DNA from: Brevibacterium sanguinis
GTDB taxonomy: Bacteria; Actinomycetota; Actinomycetes; Actinomycetales; Brevibacteriaceae
NCBI RefSeq assembly: GCF_003315415.1
Contig: NZ_QNSB01000004.1
Coordinates: 124,001 to 188,000, forward strand
Reading direction: 5' to 3'
Length of the DNA stretch: 64,000 bases
Shown: in pieces, positions 1 to 9,928 of the stretch
Layout of the letters: each line of letters begins with the position of its first letter
How positions within the stretch are numbered: position 1 is the stretch's first letter
The notes under the pieces: model-generated
What the model was told of the DNA's origin: nothing
Seen by the model: the letters and a program-made list of their open reading frames with translations, nothing else
The model's database searches: none
Made by a program: the position numbers and the translations under genes

Positions 1-1025
1 GGGGAAGCTATGCGGTGACCTCGATGCAGGACGAGCCCAACCGTCAGGTGGCCGAGCAGACGATCGAGACCCCGGACTGGACCGAGGTCGCGAAGAAGAC
101 CTCGCAGAGCGTCGTCTCGATCCAGGCGGCCTCGGGCGGCCAGGTCGTCGCCCTCGGCTCGGGCTCGCTCTACGACGACCAGGGCCACGTCGTGACGAAC
201 AACCACGTCGTCGCACCCGCCGACACCCCGGATGGCGAGCTCAACGTGACGATGAAGAACGGGGCCTCGATCAGGGCCGAGATCGTCGGGCGCGACCCGT
301 CGACCGACATCGCGATCATCAAGCTCGAGCAGGTGCCCGACGGGGTCACCCCGCTTCCCGTCGGGGAATCGGCGGATCTGCAGGTCGGGGATCCGGTCAT
401 GGCCCTCGGCAATCCGCTCGGGCTGGCGGACACGGTCACCACCGGGATCGTCTCGGCCCTCGACAGGCCGGTGTCGACGGAGAACATCGGGGAGGACGTC
501 AGCGCCCAGGAGCGGGAGATGACGATCACCAACGCGATCCAGACGGATGCCGCGATCAATCCGGGCAATTCGGGCGGACCGCTCGTCGACGGCAACGGCA
601 AGTTCATCGGCGTGAACTCGGCCGCCGCCTCGCTGAGCCAGCCGGGTGAGAGCGGGCAGTCGGGCTCGATCGGCATCGGCTTCGCGATCCCGTCCGCCCA
701 AGCGGTGATGATCGCCGACCAGCTCATCGCGACCGGCGAGGCCAAGCACCCGTTCCTCGGCATCACCCTCACCGATGGTCAGGTCAACAGCGCCGGCATC
801 ACGCGCGGCAGCGCCAAGGTCCAATCCGTGCAGAACGGCTCACCGGCCGCGGCGGCAGGCTTCCAGGCCGGCGACGACATCATCGCCGTCGGGGGTTCGA
901 CGGTGAACAATGCGATCGGGCTGCGAGCCCTTGTCCGCGCCCAGCCGGTGCAGCAGCCGGTCGAGTTCACGGTCATCCGCGGCGGACAGGAGCAGACGCT
1001 CACCGCGACCCTGGTCCTCCAGTAG
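1..1025 (+). CDS. HtrA/DegP-like trypsin-fold serine protease with PDZ domain, 5'-truncated
   Basis: This is a serine protease of the S1C/HtrA type, expected to be anchored in the membrane and to degrade or sense misfolded extracytoplasmic proteins. The frame is open to the left edge, so the N-terminus (normally a cytoplasmic stretch and one membrane segment) is missing; the GTG at 15 is only the first visible start codon. Counted from there the catalytic triad is complete: His64 in TNNHVV, Asp98 in STDIAII and Ser186 in NPGNSGGPL. A PDZ domain occupies roughly residues 240-336. The gene lies upstream of an envelope-stress operon, which fits an extracytoplasmic quality-control role, although about 300 bp and a hairpin separate it from the next gene. 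Confidence 0.9.
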   Translation, partial: GSYAVTSMQDEPNRQVAEQTIETPDWTEVAKKTSQSVVSIQAASGGQVVALGSGSLYDDQGHVVTNNHVVAPADTPDGELNVTMKNGASIRAEIVGRDPSTDIAIIKLEQVPDGVTPLPVGESADLQVGDPVMALGNPLGLADTVTTGIVSALDRPVSTENIGEDVSAQEREMTITNAIQTDAAINPGNSGGPLVDGNGKFIGVNSAAASLSQPGESGQSGSIGIGFAIPSAQAVMIADQLIATGEAKHPFLGITLTDGQVNSAGITRGSAKVQSVQNGSPAAAAGFQAGDDIIAVGGSTVNNAIGLRALVRAQPVQQPVEFTVIRGGQEQTLTATLVLQ

Positions 1026-1108
1026 GCCGCGCCCGGTGCGTCGTGGTCGGCCGGGCTGCTGTCGCTCGGGCCGCGGCCGGTCGAGGAGTGGCCGGCCGGA
1101 CTGCGGCC

Positions 1109-1138
1109 GGTCCCGGCGCGGTCGGTCCCGGCGCGGTC
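1109..1138. repeat. Two tandem 15-bp copies in GC-rich spacer
   Basis: GGTCCCGGCGCGGTC occurs twice back to back. It lies in the 308-bp spacer 1026-1333 between the protease and the WXG100 gene. That spacer is dominated by GGCCGG and GGTCGG words and holds no recognisable gene; the only other structure seen in it is the hairpin at 1225. Confidence 0.6.
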
Positions 1139-1224
1139 GGGCGGCCGCACGGAATCGCCGGTCCCGCCGAGTCGGCGCCGCCGGGGACTCGGGTGCACAG
1201 GGCCGATCCACTCGTGTGCGGAAC

Positions 1225-1255
1225 GGGTGTGGACGCCGAGCGCGCGTCCACACCC
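1225..1255 (+). terminator. Strong hairpin between the protease and WXG100 genes
   Basis: GGGTGTGGACGC pairs perfectly with GCGTCCACACCC (12 bp, 7-nt loop). There is no U-tract. It lies 200 bp after the protease stop and 78 bp before the WXG100 start, so it could be a terminator or a leader structure of the downstream gene. Confidence 0.45.
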
Positions 1256-1333
1256 CGGCTCTCGGATCTTCCCCCGCACCTGGTTCGGGCCGACGATGGT
1301 GGAGTCAGCGACAGATCCCGAACAGGAGCAGCC

Positions 1334-1621
1334 ATGAGCTTTGAAGTCGACGCCGATCGCGTCTCCTCCGCAGCCACCGCCACCGCCGCCACCTCCCAGA
1401 CCCTCGTCGCCGAGGCCCATGCGATGCTGAGGAATCTGCTCGCCCTGCAGGACTGCTGGAAGGGCAGCGCGGCGCAGAACTTCCAGGGGGTCATCAACGA
1501 GTGGGAAGGCGCGCAGAAGCAGCTGTTCGCCTCCCTGGACTCCATCCACGGCGCGCTCAACACGGCGGCTCAGCAGTACTCCGAGGTCGAAGCGGCGAAC
1601 TCGCGGCTCTTCGCGCCCTGA
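1334..1621 (+). CDS. WXG100 family protein
   Basis: This is a 95-residue helical-hairpin protein of the ESAT-6/WXG100 superfamily, whose members are usually substrates of type VII (ESX) secretion. The hallmark turn is visible as CWKGSAAQNF near residue 40, flanked by two Ala/Gln-rich amphipathic helices. The C-terminus lacks an obvious YxxxD/E secretion tag, although QQYSEVE near residue 80 comes close. The start is the ATG at 1334, preceded by AGGAG. The reading frame stays open far upstream but over low-complexity GC sequence. No EccC, EccB or second WXG100 gene is present in the window, so its secretion partner is elsewhere or absent. Confidence 0.85.
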   Translation: MSFEVDADRVSSAATATAATSQTLVAEAHAMLRNLLALQDCWKGSAAQNFQGVINEWEGAQKQLFASLDSIHGALNTAAQQYSEVEAANSRLFAP

Positions 1622-1712
1622 TCTTTGACGCCGCAGGGAGCTCCTCCGACTTGTGCTCCGACGCCGCCGCACCCCCGGTGACGTGGACGATTTCCTTGTG
1701 ACGCACCTGGCA

Positions 1713-1750
1713 AACTATCAGTCTTTGTCAGTAAGCTGATGACGATAGTT
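1713..1750. promoter_or_regulatory. Interrupted inverted repeat upstream of pspA
   Basis: AACTATC-A-GTC at 1713-1723 pairs with GACGATAGTT at 1741-1750, ten pairs with one bulged A, around a 17-bp centre that includes GTCAGTAAGCTGAT. The element is AT-richer than its surroundings and lies 84 bp before the pspA start, in the position of an operator or of a leader hairpin. The regulator is not known from the sequence. Confidence 0.4.
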
Positions 1751-1833
1751 CCGGACTGTGTCGACAGGCGAATCCTCTCGGGGATCATGGTCAAGCAGCC
1801 TCGGGTCAGAACCAATGCAGGAGTCGACTACGG

Positions 1834-2580
1834 ATGAGCATCTTCCAGAGAATCGCGACGATCTTCGGAGCGAAGGCCAACAAGGCCTTGGACAAGGCCG
1901 AGAACCCCAACGAAACTCTCGACTACTCGTACCAGAAGCAGCTTGAGCTGCTGCAGAAGGTTCGCCGCGGCGTCGCCGACGTCGCCACGAGCCGCAAGCG
2001 GCTCGAACTGCAGATCACTCAGCTCGAACAGCAGCAGAACAAGCTCTCAGGCCAGGCGCAGAAGGCGATGGAGATCGGTCGGGAGGACCTCGCTCGCGAG
2101 GCCCTGACCCGCAAGTCGGGGCTCTCCCAGCAGATCACCGACCTCCAGACCCAGCACGAGGCGCTGCAGGGCGAGGAGCAGAAGCTGACGATGGCCTCTC
2201 AGCGCCTCCAGGCCAAGGTCGATGCCTTCCGGACGAAGAAGGAGACCATCAAGGCCACCTACACCGCGGCGGAAGCCCAGTCGAAGATCGGCGAGGCGTT
2301 CTCCGGCATCTCGGAGGAGCTCGGCGACGTCGGGCTCGCAGTGCAGCGTGCGGAGGACAAGACCGCGGCCCTGCAGGCTCGCGCGGGAGCCGTCGACGAG
2401 CTCATCGCCTCGGGCGCCCTCGACGACGTCACCGGTTCGCGCAAGGACGACATCAGCGCCCAGCTCGACGCCCTCTCCAGTGAGAACGACGTCGAGATGG
2501 AACTGGCGCGGATGCGCGAATCGCTGCCCGCCGGTTCCGAGAGCCAGCAGAAGTCGCTCGAAGGCGAGGACAAGCGATGA
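1834..2580 (+). CDS. pspA: PspA/IM30 family phage-shock protein A
   Basis: This is a peripheral membrane protein of the PspA/Vipp1 (ESCRT-III-like) family, which oligomerises on damaged cytoplasmic membrane. The 248 residues begin with the typical amphipathic start (MSIFQRIATIFGAKANKAL) and continue as a nearly unbroken coiled coil to about residue 225. It contains the usual ENPNETLDYSYQKQLELLQ segment near residues 27-45. The length is close to that of other actinobacterial PspA proteins. The stop codon overlaps the start of the next gene in ATGA, so translation of the two is probably coupled. Confidence 0.95.
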   Translation: MSIFQRIATIFGAKANKALDKAENPNETLDYSYQKQLELLQKVRRGVADVATSRKRLELQITQLEQQQNKLSGQAQKAMEIGREDLAREALTRKSGLSQQITDLQTQHEALQGEEQKLTMASQRLQAKVDAFRTKKETIKATYTAAEAQSKIGEAFSGISEELGDVGLAVQRAEDKTAALQARAGAVDELIASGALDDVTGSRKDDISAQLDALSSENDVEMELARMRESLPAGSESQQKSLEGEDKR

Positions 2581-2861
2581 TCGTCAGGATCATGGGCGAG
2601 GGCCAGTTCGACGTCGCGGACGTCGACAGCGAAGTCCTCCAGAGGTACGACAACGAGGTCGAGGACGCCGTCAGGAGCGGCGACGAGGAGGCAGTGAAGT
2701 CGAAGCTGAGCGCCCTGCACGACTTCGTCATCGAACACGGCAAGCCGGTCTCCGACGATTTCCTCGGCACCAGCGACTTCGTGATCCCGTTCGTCGACGC
2801 GTCGCTCGAGGAGATCTCCGAACTCCTCACCGGCGAGGGATTCATCCCCGATCCGGCCTGA
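2577..2861 (+). CDS. PspA-associated protein PspAA
   Basis: This is a 94-residue acidic protein of the PspAA family, which occurs next to pspA in actinobacteria. It starts MIVRIMGEGQF and has the family pattern of a short beta-rich N-terminus, an acidic helix (NEVEDAVRSGDEEA) and a C-terminal GEGFIPD motif. The ATG overlaps the pspA stop by 4 bp. The molecular role is not established; by context it partners PspA in the envelope-stress response. Confidence 0.88.
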   Translation: MIVRIMGEGQFDVADVDSEVLQRYDNEVEDAVRSGDEEAVKSKLSALHDFVIEHGKPVSDDFLGTSDFVIPFVDASLEEISELLTGEGFIPDPA

Positions 2862-2962
2862 TCCCGCACTCGGCCTCGCTGCTCCGGCCCATCGCCTCTG
2901 GCAGGCGGTGGGCCGGAGTTGCCGAACGAGGGTGCGAGCACGAACTCTGAGAGGATGACACC

Positions 2963-3874
2963 ATGAAGAACCGCTTCGTCAAGGACAACGGGCTAAGCAT
3001 GCGCATGGGGTGGACGATCTTCCTCAACGGCCTCATCTACGTCGTGCTCATCCTCGCGATCTGGTGGATCCTCGGAGGCAGCACCTCCGGGGTCATCATC
3101 GCCGTGCTGCTCAGCGCCGGCGCGTTCTTCTTCCAGTGGTACTTCTCCGATTCGATCGCGATGCGCGCCATGGGTGCCAGGGAGGTCACTCCCGAACAGG
3201 CTCCGCAGCTGCACACGATGATCGACCGGCTGTGCCAGCTCTCGGACTCGACGAAGCCGAAGGTCGCGGTCTCCGACTCCGCGACCCCGAACGCCTTCGC
3301 CACCGGCCGCTCCCCGCAGCGGTCCGTCGTGTGCGTGACGAGAGGGCTGCTCGAGACCCTCGACCGCGACGAGGTGGAGGTGGTCCTCGCGCACGAGCTC
3401 TCGCACGTCGCCCACAGAGACGTCACCGTGATGACCGTGGCCGGAGTGACCGGCGTCGTCGCCGGACTGATGATGCGCGCGGGCTACTACATGAGCTTCG
3501 GCCGACGCGACAACAACAACGGCGGCATTCCGGTCCAGCTGCTCTTCGTCCTCGTCGGCGCCGTCGTCTATGCCCTCTCGTTCCTGCTCATCCGCAGCCT
3601 GTCGCGCTATCGTGAGCTCGCCGCCGATCGTGCCGCCGCGATCCTCACCGGCGCACCCTCGACGCTCGCCTCGGCGCTGACGAAGCTCAGCGGGGACATG
3701 AACAAGATCCCGCAGAAGGATCTGCGGGCCAGCGCCTCGGCGAACCACCTCGCCCTCATCCCGGCCGCGCACGGCGGCTCCGGCTTCGGGGAGCTGTTCT
3801 CCACCCATCCCTCGCTGGATCGGCGGCTCGAGCAGCTGGCGACGATCTCCCGCCAGCTGTCCCAACCACACTGA
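2963..3874 (+). CDS. htpX: HtpX-like M48 membrane metalloprotease
   Basis: This is an integral-membrane zinc protease of family M48B that degrades misfolded membrane proteins. Two N-terminal membrane segments lie at about residues 16-38 and 43-62, the HExxH zinc motif is H144-E145-L-S-H148, and two more hydrophobic segments follow at about 156-172 and 185-210. The third zinc ligand is probably the Glu in RELAADRAA after the last segment. The start ATG at 2963 has GAGAGGA upstream. Lying between pspAA and pspAB, it belongs to the phage-shock operon and supplies its proteolytic arm. Confidence 0.93.
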   Translation: MKNRFVKDNGLSMRMGWTIFLNGLIYVVLILAIWWILGGSTSGVIIAVLLSAGAFFFQWYFSDSIAMRAMGAREVTPEQAPQLHTMIDRLCQLSDSTKPKVAVSDSATPNAFATGRSPQRSVVCVTRGLLETLDRDEVEVVLAHELSHVAHRDVTVMTVAGVTGVVAGLMMRAGYYMSFGRRDNNNGGIPVQLLFVLVGAVVYALSFLLIRSLSRYRELAADRAAAILTGAPSTLASALTKLSGDMNKIPQKDLRASASANHLALIPAAHGGSGFGELFSTHPSLDRRLEQLATISRQLSQPH

Positions 3875-3889
3875 GGATCAAGGACTTCC

Positions 3890-4465
3890 ATGGGATTCTT
3901 CGACGCACTGCTCGGACGCTCCACCCCGAAACGGGCCAACCTCGACGATCTGTTCGCCCTTCCGCCGGCGGCCCTGACGCTGCAGGCCGCCACCGGCTTC
4001 GTGCCGACAGGAGCCGGAGCTGTGGCCTTCCGGCAGGTCGAAGGCTCGGCCTTCAGAACCGCCGAGCAGGAGAGCGTGGCCCTCATCGGCTCGGACCCGG
4101 CCACCTCGGTGACTCAGGTGAATGACGGGTTCGGGTACACCTGGCAGGTGATCACGGACGCCAACCGGGACGTCTCCAACCTCGTCACGAACCTCCATGC
4201 GGTCAATGCCGCGCTGGTCGCTCAGGGGTTCGACACCATGCTCCTGTGCTCCACGGTCTACTTCGCCGACCCCGAGGGACGACGGCTCGCGCTCGTCTAC
4301 CAGTACAAGCGGGGCACCTACTATCCCTTCGCCCAGACGGGTCCTCAGCAGCGGGACAACTCTCTGGAGATCCAGGTGAGAGGCGTGCTGGCGAGCGAGC
4401 TTCCCTTCGAAGCCGACACCTCGCGCTGGTCGGCGCTCTGGGACGCTCCGGGACTGGACCGCTGA
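3890..4465 (+). CDS. PspA-associated protein PspAB
   Basis: This is a 191-residue protein of the PspAB family, recognised by its N-terminus (MGFFDALLGRSTPKRANLD), the FALPPAALTL segment and its place directly after htpX. It has no signal peptide or membrane segment. It starts 15 bp after htpX with AAGGA as ribosome-binding site. The biochemical function is unknown; the conserved order pspA-pspAA-htpX-pspAB implies a shared envelope-maintenance job. An imperfect tandem duplication crosses its 3' end. Confidence 0.8.
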   Translation: MGFFDALLGRSTPKRANLDDLFALPPAALTLQAATGFVPTGAGAVAFRQVEGSAFRTAEQESVALIGSDPATSVTQVNDGFGYTWQVITDANRDVSNLVTNLHAVNAALVAQGFDTMLLCSTVYFADPEGRRLALVYQYKRGTYYPFAQTGPQQRDNSLEIQVRGVLASELPFEADTSRWSALWDAPGLDR

Positions 4466-4515
4466 CCGGTCTGCTACTCGGGATGGACCGCTGGCTGGTC
4501 TGTTGTTACTCGGGA
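4455..4515. repeat. Imperfect tandem duplication across the pspAB stop
   Basis: Two adjacent copies (4455-4483 and 4484-4515) both begin TGGACCGCTG and end ACTCGGGA, differing by a few substitutions and a 3-nt insertion. The first copy carries the pspAB stop codon and the second lies beyond it. The remainder of the 155-bp convergent spacer shows no gene. Confidence 0.65.
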
Positions 4516-4620
4516 CAGGGCGGCTGGCTGCACCGGGGCCGGCGCTCGAACCCGGTCCGCCGACTGACGTGCACTGGGGATGTGTGCTGGGATCGGTCTG
4601 CCGGAAACGGTCCCCGGCGA

Positions 4621-4836
4621 CTAGTCCTCGGCCGCGACCTCGAAGACCTCGCCCATCGCCTCGACGCGGTCTCCCGGTCGGATCGTGGCGCCTCGGCGCG
4701 TCTCCACCTCGCCGTTGACCATGACGTCGCCTGCGGCGATCATGTCCTTGGCCATCGCTCCGTGCTCGGCGACGCCGTGGAGTTTGAGCAGCTGGCCGAG
4801 TCGGATCGACTCGTCGCGGATGACGATCGTCTCCAT
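4621..4836 (-). CDS. Small S4-domain RNA-binding protein (YbcJ-like)
   Basis: The 71-residue protein is a single S4 RNA-binding domain of the YbcJ/YaaA type: DESIRLGQLLKLHGVAE followed by the basic loop and the VMVNGEVETRRGATIRPGD segment typical of the fold. It is expected to bind structured RNA, probably ribosome-associated. Its ATG overlaps the stop of the upstream membrane-protein gene in ATGA, so the two are one transcription unit. Confidence 0.88.
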   Translation of the reverse strand: METIVIRDESIRLGQLLKLHGVAEHGAMAKDMIAAGDVMVNGEVETRRGATIRPGDRVEAMGEVFEVAAED

Positions 4837-5672
4837 CAGAGGTCGAAGCCTCCGAAGTCGAATCCTCCGCCGTCGCCGCCGAAGAGACCGCCGCCGTCTC
4901 CACCGTCGAAGAATCCGCCGCCGTCACCGGCATCGCCGCCGGCGTCTCCGGCACCACCGACGTCGCCCATTCCGTCGCCGTAGGCGCCGTCCCAGCCGCC
5001 GCCCATTCCGCCGAAGAGCATCGCTCCCATGAGGACTCCGGGCAGAAGGCCGGAACCGGCATAGGAGTTGAAGTAGCCGCGGTTGTACTCGGCGTAGGCG
5101 GGTCCCGCCTCCCAGTACGCGCGTCGGGTGTGTCCGTCTCCGGTGACGACCTTGCGCACGGCGGGCTCGGCGCCGACGGCCACGCGCTCGGCGTCGGCCG
5201 CGCACACCGGCACGGGGCGCAGCTGGCCGCCGGCAGGGGCCCAGTCGATGTCCTCGACGGAGGGGCCGTGCTGGGGGTTGAAGAAGCAGGGCGGGCGCCG
5301 GACGGGCAGCGGCTTGCCTTCGACGCGGGCGCGCACGCACTTGCCGGCGTAGCGACCGTCCTCGAGTGCTTCGGTGACGTGCCGGATGTCGCTGGGCTCG
5401 TCGACCTTCTCGAGCGTCTCCTTGGCGGTGTCATAGGCGTCGAGTGCGCGCTTGTAGTCCTGCGCACCGCCTTCGTCGAGTTCGACACCGGCGGTGAGGA
5501 TGTCGAGTTCGGCGACTTCTTCGCCGAAGGAGGTGACGTCTTCCTCCGCGCTCTTCCTGACCTGGGCCAGCTCCGCTTCGAGCTGCTCCCGCTTGCGCTT
5601 CTTCTCCTTGCGGTGACCGACGAAGAAGATGGTTCCGAGAACGATGAGAATCAACAGGAATACTGTTCCCAC
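4836..5672 (-). CDS. Single-pass membrane protein with Gly/Asp-rich tail, function unknown
   Basis: I do not recognise the family. The proposed start is the GTG at 5672, which has GGGGAG 8 nt upstream and puts a membrane segment (VGTVFLLILIVLGTIFFVG) at residues 1-20. An upstream start at 5750 would add 26 residues. A charged coiled coil follows (HRKEKKRKREQLEAELAQ). The soluble middle part has cysteines (GKCVRARVEG, RRPPCFFNPQHG, VPVCAADA) and a segment rich in Tyr and Asn (YAEYNRGYFNSYAGSG). The last 60 residues are almost only Gly, Asp and Phe. It resembles actinobacterial proteins in which a Gly-rich tail follows a cytoplasmic domain. It overlaps the S4 gene by 4 bp. Confidence 0.7.
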   Translation of the reverse strand: MGTVFLLILIVLGTIFFVGHRKEKKRKREQLEAELAQVRKSAEEDVTSFGEEVAELDILTAGVELDEGGAQDYKRALDAYDTAKETLEKVDEPSDIRHVTEALEDGRYAGKCVRARVEGKPLPVRRPPCFFNPQHGPSVEDIDWAPAGGQLRPVPVCAADAERVAVGAEPAVRKVVTGDGHTRRAYWEAGPAYAEYNRGYFNSYAGSGLLPGVLMGAMLFGGMGGGWDGAYGDGMGDVGGAGDAGGDAGDGGGFFDGGDGGGLFGGDGGGFDFGGFDL

Positions 5673-5781
5673 GGTGTGCGCCTCCCCAGCTGAAAGTTCC
5701 TCACCCAGTATGCCGGATGAATCTGACAGACGACTGAGGTCAACCACCACGTCCGCTCAGCATCTCCGCCTCGCGTCGGTT

Positions 5782-6525
5782 TCACTGCAGGAGCCCCTTG
5801 AGCAGTGTCGTCACTCCCCCGCCGAGGGCGAGGAGGATCATCGCCGCCCGCGCCGCCGAGACAGGGATCCGTTTCGCCAGCCATTCTCCCGACGACAGGC
5901 CCCCGGCCATGACCGCGGCGAGGCCGAGCCACGCCGGAAGGCTCAGCTGCGGCCAGGCGCTCGGTTCCAGCGCGAGCTTGAGGGCGACGGCGGATCCCGC
6001 TCCGATGATGAGGAACGGCTGCAGGGTGGCTGCGAAGGCCCGGTGCTCCCAGGTCGTCAGCACCGCATAGGCGCTGATCGCCGGGCCGCCGGTGCCCGCC
6101 GAGGCGGACATCGCCCCGGACAGCGCTCCGGCGGTGAGACGGGTGGGGAGTGTTCCTGGGAGGACGTGTCCGAAGCGGCCGATGACGAGGGAGCTGAGGA
6201 GGGAGACGATGATGAGCGCCCCGATGAGGATCTGCAGGCCGGCGGCCGGCAGCGCCGAGGCGAGCAGCGCTCCCGGGATCGCACCGAGCATCGCTCCGAG
6301 GCCCAGCTGCCACAGCGAGTCCCATTCGACCTCCCGCCAGGTGCGGGCGAAGACGACGGAGGCGGCGACGATGCCGCAGAGATTGACCAGCACGACCCCG
6401 GAGAACGGGTCGAGGAGCAGCACGAGGAACGGTCCGCAGACCAGTGCGAAACCCATCCCGGTGACCCGCTGCGACAGTGCCCCGACGAAGACGGCGAAGA
6501 GGATGAGCAGGACGACGGGTTCCAC
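5782..6525 (-). CDS. TauE/SafE family membrane exporter
   Basis: This is a 247-residue polytopic protein of the TauE/SafE (DUF81) family, which moves sulfite, sulfonates or related organic anions across the cytoplasmic membrane. It has about eight hydrophobic segments in two homologous halves; the N-terminal half has GALSQRVTGMGFALVCGP and the second half GALSGAMSASAGTGGPAISAY, the two family repeat motifs. No sulfur-metabolism gene is adjacent, so the substrate cannot be assigned. Confidence 0.88.
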   Translation of the reverse strand: MEPVVLLILFAVFVGALSQRVTGMGFALVCGPFLVLLLDPFSGVVLVNLCGIVAASVVFARTWREVEWDSLWQLGLGAMLGAIPGALLASALPAAGLQILIGALIIVSLLSSLVIGRFGHVLPGTLPTRLTAGALSGAMSASAGTGGPAISAYAVLTTWEHRAFAATLQPFLIIGAGSAVALKLALEPSAWPQLSLPAWLGLAAVMAGGLSSGEWLAKRIPVSAARAAMILLALGGGVTTLLKGLLQ

Positions 6526-6619
6526 GCCCCGAGTCTAGTCGAGCCCGAGATCCGGCCCCTGGCACCCCGGCCGCGGACGCGTCGCGCCGTGCTGGCAGGC
6601 ACCCGACCCGCTCATGAGA

Positions 6620-6659
6620 AGCGCCGTGGCGGCGCCCTTTCGGGCACCGACACGGCGCT
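6620..6659 (-). terminator. Terminator downstream of groEL
   Basis: AGCGCCGTG (6620-6628) pairs with CACGGCGCT (6651-6659), with an inner GCCC-TTTC-GGGC hairpin. It lies 36 bp after the groEL stop on the minus strand and is followed by TTCTC. Confidence 0.7.
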
Positions 6660-6695
6660 GAGCACTCGCACGGCCGAGGCCGCACTCCGGCTGGG

Positions 6696-8339
<1,644 letters not shown>

Positions 8340-8486
8340 TTAGATCCTCCCTGATGGAGTGGAGTGGGATCCAGAGCAATCGTTCTCGCCCGCGACGGCA
8401 GAGAGTGAGCCCACATGTTCCATTCCACACGTGCGCCACGCCCTCGAAACGATTGGTGAGTCCCTTGGCTTTCACCACTACTAGAT

Positions 8487-8513
8487 TTAGCACTCTCCCC
8501 ATGAGAGTGCAAA
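8487..8513. promoter_or_regulatory. CIRCE operator (HrcA binding site)
   Basis: TTAGCACTC, nine bases, then GAGTGCAAA: 8 of 9 outer positions match the CIRCE consensus TTAGCACTC-N9-GAGTGCTAA in each arm. HrcA represses chaperonin genes through this element. It lies between groEL (minus) and an MFS transporter gene (plus). Confidence 0.93.
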
Positions 8514-8569
8514 TATCGGGATCCCTCGCGCGACTTGTGCAGACCACCGGCGACGGCGATGCTGAGGGG

Positions 8570-9928
8570 GTGACCTCCTCCGATGCCATCGACGAGCAGC
8601 CTCGACTGTGGCCGACGCTGCTCCCGCTGCTGACGGCGATCCTCGCCGGCGCGCTCGGAGTGAGCATGATCAACACGGCGCTGCCGCGCATCGCCGTCGA
8701 CCTCGGTCTCGCCGATTCGACTCGGGCCTGGGTCGTCGATGCCTACCCCCTGACCACGGCGGTGACGATCGTCGTCGCCGCTCGCCTCGGCGATCGCCTC
8801 GGCCGACGGCGCATCCTCCTCGTCGGCACCCTCGGCTACGCCCTGTTCGCGGGTCTCGCGGCGCTGAGCGCGCACGCGCTGCTCCTCATCGTCGCCCGGG
8901 CGCTGATGGGAGCCTCGAGCGCCCTCATCATCGCCGCGGTCGTCGGAACCATCGGGACCCTGTTCAGCGGTCGCAGCCTCATCCTCGCCAATGGACTGTG
9001 GGTGGCGGTGTACGGCCTCGGGAGCTCGCTCGGCCCCGTGCTCGGCGGAGTCCTCACCGAGGTGTGGGGCTGGCAGGGGGTGTTCCTCGCCTGCCTGCCC
9101 GTGGCGGTGGCCGCCGCCGTCCTCACGGTCGCCTGCCTGGTCGAGACCTCGTCCCCCGGGACCCACTCGCTCGACGCCCTCAGCGTGATCACTTCCGCAA
9201 TCGCCATCGGAGCGATCGTCTACGGCATCAAGAGGGTGCCGGTGTCGTGGATCGAGAGCCCGTTCTGGCTGCTCGGCGGAGGACTGGTGCTGGCCCTCTT
9301 CGTCGCCCGGCAGCGTCGCCTGCGCGACCCTCTCCTCGCTGTGGACCTCTTCGCCCGCGCCTCGTTCTCCGCCGCGGGCGTCCAGATCCTCATCGCCGCG
9401 GCCACCTCGCTGGCCTGCGTCTACCTTCTCAGCATCCACCTGCAGGACCACTTCGGCCGCACTCCCGGCGAGGCCGGACTGGCCCTCACCCCGCACGCGG
9501 TGGCGACGATCCTCGGCGGACTGGCGGCACCGACGGCCGCGGCCCGGCTGGGCAAGGCCAGGACGATCTGCGCGGGCCTGCTCGTCCAATCGGCCGGACT
9601 CGGCTGGCTCGGACTGGCCCCGGAGGCCGGCCTGGTGCCGCTCATCCTCGTCGGCTTCGGCTTCGGGATCATCGGCGCCCTGTCGACGACAGCGCTCTTC
9701 GAGGCCGCGCCCCGCAGTCGCGCCGGTCAGGTCGGGGCGATCCAGGAAGTGTTCTTCGCCTTGGGCGGCGGTTGCGGTGTCGCGATCTTCGCCACCATCG
9801 CCCTGCTCGACCCGCCCCTGGGCTTCACGGTCTCACTGCTGATCGCGGCCGTTCTCACCGCCGCGACGGGGCCCTTGGCGTTCCTCACCGGTCGCGGGCC
9901 CGGGCACCGGCGGACCGTCACCCAATGA
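8570..9928 (+). CDS. MFS transporter, drug-resistance (DHA2-like) type
   Basis: This is a major-facilitator transporter with about 14 membrane segments, probably a proton-driven drug or metabolite exporter. The second-loop motif GDRLGRRRILLVGTLGY, the segment-4 motif ARALMGASSALI and the segment-5 motif GLGSSLGPVLGGVL are of the DHA2/EmrB kind. The start is uncertain. GTG 8570 is chosen because the hydrophobic core begins 17 residues later; GTG 8537 and ATG 8501 are in frame, and ATG 8501 would lie inside the CIRCE element. It is transcribed away from groEL, so the HrcA site may affect it. Confidence 0.85.
   Translation: MTSSDAIDEQPRLWPTLLPLLTAILAGALGVSMINTALPRIAVDLGLADSTRAWVVDAYPLTTAVTIVVAARLGDRLGRRRILLVGTLGYALFAGLAALSAHALLLIVARALMGASSALIIAAVVGTIGTLFSGRSLILANGLWVAVYGLGSSLGPVLGGVLTEVWGWQGVFLACLPVAVAAAVLTVACLVETSSPGTHSLDALSVITSAIAIGAIVYGIKRVPVSWIESPFWLLGGGLVLALFVARQRRLRDPLLAVDLFARASFSAAGVQILIAAATSLACVYLLSIHLQDHFGRTPGEAGLALTPHAVATILGGLAAPTAAARLGKARTICAGLLVQSAGLGWLGLAPEAGLVPLILVGFGFGIIGALSTTALFEAAPRSRAGQVGAIQEVFFALGGGCGVAIFATIALLDPPLGFTVSLLIAAVLTAATGPLAFLTGRGPGHRRTVTQ

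Noticed and set aside
1043-1333. Upstream extension of the WXG100 frame
   Set aside because: It covers tandem repeats and a hairpin, has no homology and would place the WXG turn far from its normal position.
5673-5750. Upstream start (GTG 5750) for the Gly/Asp-rich membrane protein
   Set aside because: GTG 5672 has a better ribosome-binding site and places the membrane segment at the very N-terminus; the longer form cannot be fully excluded.
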